Assembly (NCBI RefSeq): GCF_943733665.1
Contig: NZ_OX030782.1
Coordinates: forward strand, 1,514,501 to 1,578,500
Length of the DNA: 64,000 nucleotides
From: Aquimarina sp. Aq107
GTDB lineage: Bacteria; Bacteroidota; Bacteroidia; Flavobacteriales; Flavobacteriaceae
Reading direction: 5' to 3'
Shown here: one piece after another, positions 34,310 to 42,626 of the stretch
How the letters are laid out: every line of letters begins with the position of its first letter
Position numbering within the stretch: the stretch's first letter is position 1
Made by a program: the position numbers and the translations under genes
The notes under the pieces: generated by a model
Told to the model about the DNA's origin: nothing
Databases searched by the model: none
What the model saw: only the letters and a program-made list of their open reading frames with translations

Positions 34310-35479
34310 TTAGTGTTCAAATTCTAAGATCTTTATTTTTTTTAGTGCTTGTTCGATATCTGCTATGAGGTCTTCTGTTTCTTCAATACCCACACTAAAT
34401 CGAAGTAAACCATCATTGATTCCTTGGTGTTTTCTTTCTTCTTCAGTTAATAATGCATGAGATGTTAGGGTAGGAGACAGTATTGTACTTTCTACTCCCG
34501 CGAGACTCATAGAGCTTTTAATTAATTTTAATTCTTTTTGAAATTTACTAGCGTCAAGCCCCTCTTTCAATTCAAAAGATAGCATTCCCCCAAATCCTTT
34601 CATTTGACTTTTGGCTAATTTATAGTCTGGATGAGATTTCAATCCAGGATAATATACAGCTTGTATATCATCATGTTTTTCTAACCATTTGGCCATCTTT
34701 TTGGCATTTTTGTTTTGTTGCTTTACGCGTAATCCTAACGTTTTAATACTTCGTTCTAACATCCAAACTGTGAAGTCACTTAAGCTACCTCCAAAGTTTT
34801 TTGCTAGATGAAAAATTTGTTCCATGTTTTTTTCAGAAGAAACAACTGCGCCAGCTAAAATATCACTATGACCTCCTAAATATTTTGTAGCAGAATGTAT
34901 TACAATATCAATTCCTAATTCTATGGGGTTTTGATTTACAGGAGAAGCAAAAGTATTGTCTATCATTGTTGTTATACCTTTTTCCTTTGCTAATTCGGCT
35001 ATTGCTTTTATATCGGTTATAGTTAAAAGAGGATTAGAGGGAGTCTCAATATAAATAACTTTAGTGTTTTCTTTTATTTTTTCCTCAAAGCCATTAGCAT
35101 CTTGAGAATCTACAAAAGAGTATTCTATTCCATATTTACTAAATTCCTCATTTACCAGATTTGCTGTTCCGCCATACAATGTTCTTTGTAGTACAATATG
35201 ATCTCCTTTTTGTAAAAATGCAAATAAAGCAGTACTAATTGCGGCCATACCACTCCCAAAAATTAAAGATGCTTCTCCTTTTTCTAGCTGTGCTATTTTT
35301 TTACATAATGCTTCCTGATTAGGAGTATTAAAGTAACGAGGGTATCTTTTGATATCTACGTCTTCAAAAGCATAGGAAGTAGATAGATAAATAGGAGATA
35401 TTGCGCCTTTAAATTGTTTGTCTTCAATTTCTCCAACGTGGGTGCAGATGGTATTAAAACCTTTGTTTTTTGAGTTCAT
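34310..35479 (-). CDS. PLP-dependent trans-sulfuration enzyme (cystathionine gamma-synthase/lyase family)
   Basis: A 389-residue Cys/Met metabolism enzyme. Visible: SPIYLSTSYAFEDVD at the N-terminus, YFNTPNQEALCKKIA, the PLP-binding IHSATKYLGGHSDILAGAVV with the Schiff-base Lys near residue 199, and the C-terminal SLAGVESTILSPTLTSHA and LLRFSVGIEE blocks. It may make or cleave cystathionine or use O-acyl-homoserine with sulfide; sequence alone does not decide which. It directly precedes bshB1, suggesting a link to cysteine supply for bacillithiol. Confidence 0.88.
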   Translation of the reverse strand: MNSKNKGFNTICTHVGEIEDKQFKGAISPIYLSTSYAFEDVDIKRYPRYFNTPNQEALCKKIAQLEKGEASLIFGSGMAAISTALFAFLQKGDHIVLQRTLYGGTANLVNEEFSKYGIEYSFVDSQDANGFEEKIKENTKVIYIETPSNPLLTITDIKAIAELAKEKGITTMIDNTFASPVNQNPIELGIDIVIHSATKYLGGHSDILAGAVVSSEKNMEQIFHLAKNFGGSLSDFTVWMLERSIKTLGLRVKQQNKNAKKMAKWLEKHDDIQAVYYPGLKSHPDYKLAKSQMKGFGGMLSFELKEGLDASKFQKELKLIKSSMSLAGVESTILSPTLTSHALLTEEERKHQGINDGLLRFSVGIEETEDLIADIEQALKKIKILEFEH

Positions 35480-35576
35480 GTCTGTTTAGTAAGCTTGAAT
35501 TATTGCTCTAAAATAATATATTCAAGAATAATAAGAATAAGCTTTAACAGAATAAATTATGTATACTAATTGAAAT

Positions 35577-37826
35577 CTAACTTATGTATTTCACTTTAGA
35601 AATATTCTTCATAATAGTTTGGAAGAATTGTTGCGTATCATATGGTTTTATGATGACATCATTCATGCCTACGGATAATGCCTGATCTCTAATTTCCCCT
35701 TCTTCTACAGCAGTAAGTGCTATTATAGGAATATGAGAATTAAAAGTTCTGATAACGGTTGTAGCATCTAATCCATTCATTTCTGGCATATTAATATCCA
35801 TTAAGATTAAATCAAAACTTTCACTTTTTACCATCTCTATAGCATCCATACCGTTACTAGCCAAGTTACAAGTATAACCTTTCTTTTTTAAGATATTTTG
35901 AGTAACAATTTGATTAATTTTATTATCATCTACAATTAAGATATTAAAATTGGTAGTTCCTATACTAATGCTTTCACCAGTTTGGGAGGTACTATCTTGT
36001 GCTTTAACAGCTTTTTCGTAACTTAAATCAAATGTAAATTCTGATCCAACACCTTCTTCACTATTAATAAAAATCTCACTGTTATGTAGATGAATTAATT
36101 TTTTTACAATTGCTAAACCTAATCCCGTTCCTTCGTATTCTTGGTTTTGATTTTTTACCTGAGCAAAATTATCAAAAATAGTCTCCTGCTTACTTTTAGG
36201 GATTCCTATACCATCATCCTTTATAATAAAACGTAATTTATGGATATCACCTTCTAAACCTTGACTTTTTACTTTAATCCAGATATTTCCATTATTCGTA
36301 AACTTAAGTGCATTACCAATCAAGTTTATTAATATTTGTGATAGTCTAACCGAATCTCCAAGAAGTGTAGTTTTGATATTTTTGTCAATGTCGATATGAA
36401 CAGTATTACTATTGTGCTTTTGTTTGGAGTGCAATGAATTTACAATTCCTTCGATTAGAGACCTTATGTCAAAAGAAACTTTTTCTAATTTTACTTCATT
36501 AGTTTCTATTTTACTTAATTGTAAAACATCATTGATTAACGCCAATAAATAATCTCCCGAGAATTTAAGAGATTCTAAATATTCGTTTTTCTTTTTTTCT
36601 TCAGGGTGCTCCATTAATAATGAAGTAAGGCCAATAACTCCATAAAGAGGAGTTCTTAGTTCATGACTTACTGTGGATATAAATTGAGACTTTAATGTAG
36701 AAACTTGCTCAGCGGTTTCTTTAGCGTTTACTAATTCCTTATTTTTCTCTATAAGGTCATTATTAAGCTTTTTCTTTTGTAGATTGTTTTTGTATGCGCT
36801 AATTAAAAAAGCAAGAGAAATTAATATAAGAACAACTCCAAGAATTGTAATAATATGCCATTTTATTTCTTTAGAATAGTTTTTAGCATCTTTTTTATTA
36901 GCCTGCTCAACTTTATCTCTCATCTGATCAACATCATTTTCTACGATGGCTCTAAGTAATTCTATCTCTTTGATTAAATCTTCTGATTTAGAAAGATGCT
37001 CATAATGTTTTTCTAAAAATGGATTTGCTAGTTCAAACTCTTTTTGCGCTTTAAAAATTTTATATTTTGTATGGTAAGCTGTTGCAAGTTTTACATGGAA
37101 TGTGGATATCAATCTTAGATTCTTATCAGATTTATGGATATCAATTTCTTCTTCAGCAAAATTTATAGCGTTATCTACATGTTCAGTTGCTCGCTCATAC
37201 CTTCTAACGCGTAAGAAGTACTTTCCGAGCAAATTACTTAACTTAATTTTTTGTGTGCTTTCTATGTTTAATTCAGAACCTATAATTGCTCTTACCTTTG
37301 TTAGGTACTTATCACTAGTTTTATAGTCATTATTATCTATATAATGTTCTGCTAGATTTAATAAAGGTTTTACCATTTTTACAGTATCCTTTATTCCTCT
37401 GGCGATATCGTGACTTTGTTGAAAACGTTCTACACCTTTATGCCTCGTTTTATCATTTTTGATATAGAGGGTTCCTAAACTATTTAATAATTTGGCTTTT
37501 AGTTTGCTACTTTTAGCACTAGCAGCATAAGTTAGTGCAGTAATATAATTGGTAATAGCTTCACTTTCTTGTTCGTTTAACTCATGTATTTGAGCGATTA
37601 AATCGTAAATTTTAGCTAAGCTTTTATCGTCATTGTTGTATTTGGCACTTTTAAGAGCTGCATTCGCTTTTTCTAAAGCTTGCTGGTATTTATATTCTTC
37701 TAAGAATTCTTCGGCCCTTTCAATATATAATTGGATACTATCAGTATCAAGAATAGATTGAGCAAAAGTGTTTATTGAAGAAAACACTAAAAAGGCTAAT
37801 ATAGTATGTTTAATAAAGTTCCTCAA
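35577..37826 (-). CDS. Hybrid sensor histidine kinase with TPR-like sensor region
   Basis: A 749-residue protein with a TTG start and a signal peptide (residues 1 to about 22). Residues about 30-310 are helical repeats of TPR type (periplasmic), followed by one membrane helix near residue 330 and a coiled coil. The HisKA box is STVSHELRTPLYGVIGL (His near residue 387), then the HATPase domain (LIGNALKFTNNGNI, DDGIGIP, GTGLGLAIVKKL) and a C-terminal receiver (VDDNKINQ, phospho-acceptor Asp in LILMDINMPEMNG near residue 677, and a conserved Lys in VIIKPY). The signal is unknown. It has no adjacent response regulator gene. Confidence 0.9.
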   Translation of the reverse strand: MRNFIKHTILAFLVFSSINTFAQSILDTDSIQLYIERAEEFLEEYKYQQALEKANAALKSAKYNNDDKSLAKIYDLIAQIHELNEQESEAITNYITALTYAASAKSSKLKAKLLNSLGTLYIKNDKTRHKGVERFQQSHDIARGIKDTVKMVKPLLNLAEHYIDNNDYKTSDKYLTKVRAIIGSELNIESTQKIKLSNLLGKYFLRVRRYERATEHVDNAINFAEEEIDIHKSDKNLRLISTFHVKLATAYHTKYKIFKAQKEFELANPFLEKHYEHLSKSEDLIKEIELLRAIVENDVDQMRDKVEQANKKDAKNYSKEIKWHIITILGVVLILISLAFLISAYKNNLQKKKLNNDLIEKNKELVNAKETAEQVSTLKSQFISTVSHELRTPLYGVIGLTSLLMEHPEEKKKNEYLESLKFSGDYLLALINDVLQLSKIETNEVKLEKVSFDIRSLIEGIVNSLHSKQKHNSNTVHIDIDKNIKTTLLGDSVRLSQILINLIGNALKFTNNGNIWIKVKSQGLEGDIHKLRFIIKDDGIGIPKSKQETIFDNFAQVKNQNQEYEGTGLGLAIVKKLIHLHNSEIFINSEEGVGSEFTFDLSYEKAVKAQDSTSQTGESISIGTTNFNILIVDDNKINQIVTQNILKKKGYTCNLASNGMDAIEMVKSESFDLILMDINMPEMNGLDATTVIRTFNSHIPIIALTAVEEGEIRDQALSVGMNDVIIKPYDTQQFFQTIMKNISKVKYIS

Positions 37827-38051
37827 CTTTTAAATCTCTAGGCTAAGTTTGTTTAGCGAAAATACAAAAATAGATCTAACAAAGTGTAAATCATCGTGTA
37901 AAAAGGACAATTTATCCGTAATTTATGTAAGGTATTTTGCTTTTTTGTAAGAATTTATATAAATACATGAAGGAATTGAAGTGTATTAGAAAAAACTATC
38001 AACATATAGAAAATTAAAATTATCTCTTAATATATGTTGATTAATGAGATG

Positions 38052-38059
38052 TATATTTG
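38052..38059 (+). promoter_or_regulatory. Putative -7 box for the peroxiredoxin operon
   Basis: TATATTTG, a full TAnnTTTG match, 41 bp before the peroxiredoxin ATG. The 274-bp region upstream of it (from 37827) holds no gene. Confidence 0.55.
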
Positions 38060-38100
38060 CCACTTCAAAAAATAATTAATCACATTTTAAAAAACAAAAA

Positions 38101-38739
38101 ATGGCATTTGTAGGTAAAAAATTCCCGAATTTAAACGTTGATGCAATGAACGATATGGGAGATACTTTCAAACTTAACGTATTGGAAGAGGCTAAAAATA
38201 ATAACAAAAAAGTTTTATTATTCTGGTATCCAAAGGATTTTACTTTTGTTTGTCCAACTGAATTACATGCTTTTCAAGAAGCACTTGCTGAATTCGAAAA
38301 AAGAAACACAATTGTTATAGGAGCTTCTTGTGACACTCCAGAAGTTCATTTCGCGTGGTTAAATACTTCTAAGGATAATGGTGGAATTGAAGGTGTTACG
38401 TATCCAATATTAGCGGATTCTAACCGTAATCTTTCTAATACATTAGGAATTTTAGATATTACTAACGAAACTTATAATGAAGAAACTGGAGTAGTAACTG
38501 TAGAAGGTGATAATGTTACTTATAGAGCTACTTACCTTATAGATGAAGAAGGTACAGTTTTTCATGAAGGAGTTAATCATATGCCAGTTGGTAGAAACGT
38601 AGCTGAGTTTTTGAGATTAATTGATGCTTATGCTCACGTTCAGAAAAATGGCGAAGTATGTCCTGCAAATTGGGAAGAAGGAAAAGATGCTATGTCGGCT
38701 AATAGAGATGGAGTAGCTTCTTACTTAGCTTCTCACTAA
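38101..38739 (+). CDS. 2-Cys peroxiredoxin (AhpC/TSA family)
   Basis: A 212-residue peroxiredoxin that reduces hydrogen and organic peroxides. The peroxidatic Cys51 is in F-T-F-V-C-P-T-E-L-H, the resolving Cys near residue 187 is in G-E-V-C-P-A-N-W. The catalytic Arg and the YLIDEEGTVFHEGVNH segment are present. A thioredoxin gene follows after a short hairpin, providing the likely reductant. A further cysteine lies in G-A-S-C-D-T-P. Confidence 0.93.
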   Translation: MAFVGKKFPNLNVDAMNDMGDTFKLNVLEEAKNNNKKVLLFWYPKDFTFVCPTELHAFQEALAEFEKRNTIVIGASCDTPEVHFAWLNTSKDNGGIEGVTYPILADSNRNLSNTLGILDITNETYNEETGVVTVEGDNVTYRATYLIDEEGTVFHEGVNHMPVGRNVAEFLRLIDAYAHVQKNGEVCPANWEEGKDAMSANRDGVASYLASH

Positions 38740-38755
38740 GAAATAATAGTTTGAA

Positions 38756-38795
38756 AACTTCTTCAAAACCCATGTTTTGGAGAAGTTTCTTTTAT
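38756..38795 (+). terminator. Hairpin between peroxiredoxin and thioredoxin genes
   Basis: AAACTTCTTCAAAAC paired with GTTTTGGAGAAGTTT (one G-T type mismatch) around CCAT, followed by CTTTTATAGTTTT. It lies inside the operon, 14 bp before the thioredoxin ATG, so it is likely a partial terminator or processing site that sets a higher level of the first gene. Confidence 0.6.
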
Positions 38796-38808
38796 AGTTT
38801 TATAAATT

Positions 38809-39123
38809 ATGGTTCAAGAATTAACAACGGATAACCTTTCTGAGGTAATAAAAGATAACAATACAGTAGTAGTTCAGTACTCTGCAACTTGGTGTGGAAA
38901 CTGTAGAATTATGAAGCCTAAATTTAAAAAATTAGCTTCAGAAAAAAATGATACCGCATTTGTTATAGTGGATGCTGAAAAAAATCCTGAATCTAGAAAG
39001 ATGGCTACAGTGGATAACCTTCCTACGTTTGCCACTTTTAAAAATGGAGTTTTTGTAAATCAGGTTCAGACAAATAAGTTTGACATTCTAAAAGAATTAG
39101 TAGATGAAGTTGCCAATAATTAA
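38809..39123 (+). CDS. Thioredoxin family protein
   Basis: A 104-residue thioredoxin with active site W-C-G-N-C (Cys29/Cys32) in place of the usual W-C-G-P-C. The cis-Pro is in DNLPTFATF. There is no signal peptide, so it is cytoplasmic. Being downstream of a 2-Cys peroxiredoxin, it probably reduces it. Its end overlaps the next gene by 20 bp. Confidence 0.9.
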   Translation: MVQELTTDNLSEVIKDNNTVVVQYSATWCGNCRIMKPKFKKLASEKNDTAFVIVDAEKNPESRKMATVDNLPTFATFKNGVFVNQVQTNKFDILKELVDEVANN

Positions 39124-39361
39124 ACACCTTACCTCTTTTATTGAAGAAAACGATGAGGATTTTGTGGTAGAAACGATTGAAACGTTAGAAACTCTTACGG
39201 AAGTTCCTTCTCTAAAAGATGAAGAGTTAGATGTGATAGGAGAGTTGATTTCTAATATGTACGGAGCTATCGAAGTTAATAAAATGATTAAGGATGGTAC
39301 CCCTAAAAAAGAGGCGCTAAATAATTTTATGCAGCGAGTTATGGGATCTATTGATTCCTAA
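39104..39361 (+). CDS. Small acidic protein (DUF6952-like)
   Basis: An 85-residue acidic helical protein without motifs, starting MKLPIIKHLTSFIEEN. It overlaps the thioredoxin gene by 20 bp and forms the third member of a peroxiredoxin-thioredoxin-small protein operon that recurs in flavobacteria (recalled from annotation, assigned DUF6952). Function unknown, presumably tied to peroxide defence. Confidence 0.78.
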   Translation: MKLPIIKHLTSFIEENDEDFVVETIETLETLTEVPSLKDEELDVIGELISNMYGAIEVNKMIKDGTPKKEALNNFMQRVMGSIDS

Positions 39362-39381
39362 AAAAGATTGCTTTTAAATAT

Positions 39382-39421
39382 AAAAAAAACCACTCATCAT
39401 TAATGATGAGTGGTTTTTTTT
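39382..39421. terminator. Bidirectional terminator after the peroxiredoxin operon
   Basis: Perfect palindrome CCACTCATCATT / AATGATGAGTGG bounded by A7 and T9 runs. It ends both the plus-strand operon and the converging M36 protease gene. Confidence 0.9.
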
Positions 39422-39445
39422 ATATTTAAGAATAACCGATATGTG

Positions 39446-41545
39446 TTAATCTTTTACAAATTTTAAAGTCCCCTTTTTGTTTTTGAAAGATCCAAAATAG
39501 ACTCCTTTAGGTAATTTAGAAATGTTTATTCTTGTTATGTTTTCTGTGATCGAGATTTCCATTAATTGTTGACCTACAAGATTATATATTTGAAGCGTTT
39601 CTTTATTGTCAAATTTCCCATCTAAAATAATATTATCTTTAGCTGGAACCGGGTAGAGCGTAATACCAGTTTTCTCAATGAAATCTTCTGTGTCAAGTGT
39701 GTTATTATCTACGGTTAGATTAAAAGTACAAGTGACAGAAGTGTTTCCGGTTGCTGTTATTGTTATTGCATGAACACCTTCTGGTAGTAATGTGCCTGCT
39801 ATTGGGTCTTGAGTAATGCTGGCATTACATCCTGTATTAATAGCATTGGCCATAGGAGTATAATCTTGGACTGTATAAGACGAACTTCCAGCGTCTGGAG
39901 AGACAGATTGATCTTGTGGACAATTAACTACAAGATCAATTGCGGGCATTGTATATCCAGTTGTTGTAAATTCAGTTGTAAATACATCAACATCTGCACA
40001 ACTATATCCCATGTCTATTGCTGCTTGTCTAACAGCAATAGCAGCATTTTCTTGATTAGTAGAACTATTTGTCATTCCTAGTCCTTCTAAAAAAGCCTTA
40101 TCTGTTTTCTCTCTACCAATAACATCAAAAATTCTCATCAAACTAGTTGCCCAAATTTGCCCATTATTGTGATTAAAACCAGTGATAAGATCATTAGGGT
40201 ATTGAGCAGAATAATTAGTTGATCTTCCACCCCAGAATTGATTATGACCATCCCATCCAAAAACAAAATGATAAGAAGCATCGGTTGATTGCCATTGTCC
40301 TAAGCTTCTTTTATATGACTGCGCCCAATAATCTCCACATCCTTCGCTTAAAGCTTCTACTTGTGATAAAGAACCGTTAGTAATCCAATCGTGTAATCCG
40401 TGCCCTAATTCATGAAGAATAACATCAGCATCCTCTGCGTCATCAACTCCTCCTTCTCCAAAATTTAATTGACCACCACCATATGAGGAATTGTCAGCTC
40501 CATTAAAGCTACTAGGATCATATTCTAAAACTCCGTTATTAAATAATGATACTAAATCAATACCAAGTGTTTCATTAATATAACGCAGACTTTTATCTAA
40601 ATGGTAATAACAGTTTACAGCTTCAAAACCATCTTCACTTCTGTTAAAATTAAAATTTGAATTTGCTTGAGTGAATAGCCCTTTAGAAGGTGCCTGAAGA
40701 TCCGCAATTTCTACATATGGTCCTTTTAATCTATATACGCCATTAGTTAGAGTAATATCTTTAAGTACAACAGATGTGCGAGCCGCATCTAACTGTGCGT
40801 TAGTTGCATCATTATTATCAGCATAATTCCCACCATAAGTTTGGCCCGTTGCAGATAAAGGGTCTGGGTCAAATATCATTCCTGATCCTTCTACCAGAAA
40901 TGAAGCAGCTTCATTTTTCTTCTGATTTTGAAGATCTTTTGCTATGCCTTTATCATCTTCATTACGATCAAGAGTAGTATTTTTTTTATTAATAAATTTA
41001 AAATTATGTTCAATATCTATGTTTTGTGATTTTAATACTTCTCCTGTTTGCGCATCTACAATTACTTCCCAATACCCAATTGGAGTGGTTGCTCTAATTT
41101 TATTAACATAAACTAGTTTTGTGCTACCCATTTTGTTGTACACGTATAATTTAGATTCTTCTCTAGAAAAGTACCCTTTAGCATCTATATGTGCCTTGGC
41201 TATATCTAACGCAGATGTTTTAAAAACAACTGGTGTAGTACTTATTTTAGCTACGTTTATATCATAATTATCAGCTACATGGGTAACTTTGTTTTTTTTA
41301 GAAACATGTATAGTTAGCTCAGTATCATAAACTGGAATGTTATTGATAGTTTGCTGATATCTTAATGTGTGGCCAGATAAGCTCGTTCTAGAAGCTCTAA
41401 GCATAAGATTATCATCTATAGCAATTTTGAGAGTTGCTTTATTCTCATTGATCCATTCCCGTGCTATTTCTTCGGGTGTCTTTTGAGCATTAACTAAAGA
41501 AAATAGTGTGAATGCAAATAGCGTTAAGATATTGGTTTTTCTCAT
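39446..41545 (-). CDS. M36 (fungalysin-like) metallopeptidase secreted by T9SS
   Basis: A 699-residue secreted protease with signal peptide (residues 1-20). An FTP-type propeptide fills roughly residues 25-175, the catalytic domain carries H-E-L-G-H near residue 380 (VILHELGHGLHDWITNG) with the third zinc ligand in EALSEGCGDYW. After this comes an HYR-like domain (VNCPQDQSVSPDAGSSSYTV ... VHAITITATG) and a T9SS type A sorting signal (ITLYPVPAKDNIILDG ... LPKGVYFGSFKNKKGTLKFVKD) at the C-terminus. The enzyme is therefore expected on the cell surface or in the medium, digesting external protein. Confidence 0.93.
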   Translation of the reverse strand: MRKTNILTLFAFTLFSLVNAQKTPEEIAREWINENKATLKIAIDDNLMLRASRTSLSGHTLRYQQTINNIPVYDTELTIHVSKKNKVTHVADNYDINVAKISTTPVVFKTSALDIAKAHIDAKGYFSREESKLYVYNKMGSTKLVYVNKIRATTPIGYWEVIVDAQTGEVLKSQNIDIEHNFKFINKKNTTLDRNEDDKGIAKDLQNQKKNEAASFLVEGSGMIFDPDPLSATGQTYGGNYADNNDATNAQLDAARTSVVLKDITLTNGVYRLKGPYVEIADLQAPSKGLFTQANSNFNFNRSEDGFEAVNCYYHLDKSLRYINETLGIDLVSLFNNGVLEYDPSSFNGADNSSYGGGQLNFGEGGVDDAEDADVILHELGHGLHDWITNGSLSQVEALSEGCGDYWAQSYKRSLGQWQSTDASYHFVFGWDGHNQFWGGRSTNYSAQYPNDLITGFNHNNGQIWATSLMRIFDVIGREKTDKAFLEGLGMTNSSTNQENAAIAVRQAAIDMGYSCADVDVFTTEFTTTGYTMPAIDLVVNCPQDQSVSPDAGSSSYTVQDYTPMANAINTGCNASITQDPIAGTLLPEGVHAITITATGNTSVTCTFNLTVDNNTLDTEDFIEKTGITLYPVPAKDNIILDGKFDNKETLQIYNLVGQQLMEISITENITRINISKLPKGVYFGSFKNKKGTLKFVKD

Positions 41546-41649
41546 AGTGAATAAAGGTTTGTGTTATTATAAAAACAATTATTCTGTTTAAAACCCTAAA
41601 AATTTTTTTATTTCTCCTGTTATGTGTAAACTTGAAGTAAAAATAAACC

Positions 41650-41666
41650 TACCTAATTTTTAGGTA
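41650..41666. promoter_or_regulatory. Palindrome upstream of tpx
   Basis: TACCTAA-TTT-TTAGGTA, a perfect 7-bp inverted repeat ending 14 bp before the tpx ATG. Too near the start codon for a normal upstream activator, so it could be a repressor site or a 5'UTR hairpin. It lacks a T tract and is not a terminator. Confidence 0.4.
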
Positions 41667-41680
41667 CAAAAACACACAAA

Positions 41681-42181
41681 ATGGCAGCAATAACACTAGG
41701 TGGAAACGCAATACATACAAATGGAGAATTACCTAAAGTAGGTGAATCAGCTCCGGATTTTGAATTGGTAAATACAGATTTATCCGTATCCAAACTTTCA
41801 GATTATAAAGGTTCAAGAGTTGTTTTGAATATTTTCCCGTCAATTGATACTGGAGTTTGTGCAGCTTCGGTTAGACAATTTAATAAAGAGGCTAGTAATT
41901 TATCGAATACTAAAGTTCTATGTGTCTCCCGAGATTTACCATTCGCGCAAGCTAGATTCTGCGGTGCAGAAGGATTAGAAAATGTAGTTAATCATTCTGA
42001 TTTTAGAGATGGTAAGTTTGGAAAAGATTATGGATTAGAAATAGTTGATGGTCCAATGAAAGGACTTCACTCAAGAGCTGTAATTGTTGTTGATCAAGAA
42101 GGTGTTGTTGTGCACGCAGAACAAGTACCAGAAATTGCACAAGAACCTAATTATGCTGAAGCTATAAAGACATTAGCATAA
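41681..42181 (+). CDS. tpx: Thiol peroxidase
   Basis: A 166-residue Tpx of the atypical 2-Cys peroxiredoxin type. The peroxidatic Cys60 is in P-S-I-D-T-G-V-C-A-A-S-V-R and the resolving Cys94 in A-R-F-C-G-A-E-G, with catalytic Arg in GLHSRAVIVV. It reduces peroxides using thioredoxin. It lies 9 bp before dgkA, an arrangement seen in other flavobacteria. Confidence 0.95.
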   Translation: MAAITLGGNAIHTNGELPKVGESAPDFELVNTDLSVSKLSDYKGSRVVLNIFPSIDTGVCAASVRQFNKEASNLSNTKVLCVSRDLPFAQARFCGAEGLENVVNHSDFRDGKFGKDYGLEIVDGPMKGLHSRAVIVVDQEGVVVHAEQVPEIAQEPNYAEAIKTLA

Positions 42182-42190
42182 AAATTAACT

Positions 42191-42559
42191 ATGAGTAAAT
42201 TCTCAACGTTTATTGTTGGTAGATTACGTGGTTGTGGATATGCGATAAAAGGTGCGCTAATACTCTTAAAAACAGAACCAAGTATACAAGTACAGGCTGT
42301 TATCGCAATTGTGATGACAGCCCTTGGCTTTTATAATAATATCACAGGAATAGAATGGATATTACAAACCTTTGCAATTGGTCTTGTTATGAGTGTCGAA
42401 GGAGTAAATACAGCCATAGAAGCAATTGCAGATTTTATACATCCTGATTTTCATAATAAAATTGGATTTATTAAAGATATTGCAGCCGGAGCAGTATTTA
42501 TTGCTGCAATAACGGCGGTTATTATTGGTTGTATTATTTACTATCCATATTTATTCTAG
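42191..42559 (+). CDS. dgkA: Diacylglycerol kinase family protein
   Basis: A 122-residue DgkA-like membrane kinase with three helices. The N-terminus RLRGCGYAIKGALILLKTEPSIQVQ, the catalytic VEGVNTAIEAIADFI with its Glu and Asn residues, and KDIAAGAV are typical. These enzymes phosphorylate diacylglycerol or undecaprenol, recycling lipids from envelope synthesis. Co-transcribed with tpx. Confidence 0.92.
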   Translation: MSKFSTFIVGRLRGCGYAIKGALILLKTEPSIQVQAVIAIVMTALGFYNNITGIEWILQTFAIGLVMSVEGVNTAIEAIADFIHPDFHNKIGFIKDIAAGAVFIAAITAVIIGCIIYYPYLF

Positions 42560-42600
42560 AAAATTTTTTTTCCATTTTTACGTTCCAATATAGATATTCG

Positions 42601-42608
42601 TATTTTTG
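42601..42608 (+). promoter_or_regulatory. Putative -7 box for ftsK
   Basis: TATTTTTG (TAnnTTTG consensus), 18 bp before the ftsK ATG. Confidence 0.45.
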
Positions 42609-42626
42609 CGATAACACATCCAAAAA

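Noticed and set aside
34309..34320. TTG start for BshB1
   Set aside because: The ATG at 34308 begins the usual conserved N-terminus (MKLDILAIGAHPDD) and lies one base after the upstream stop.
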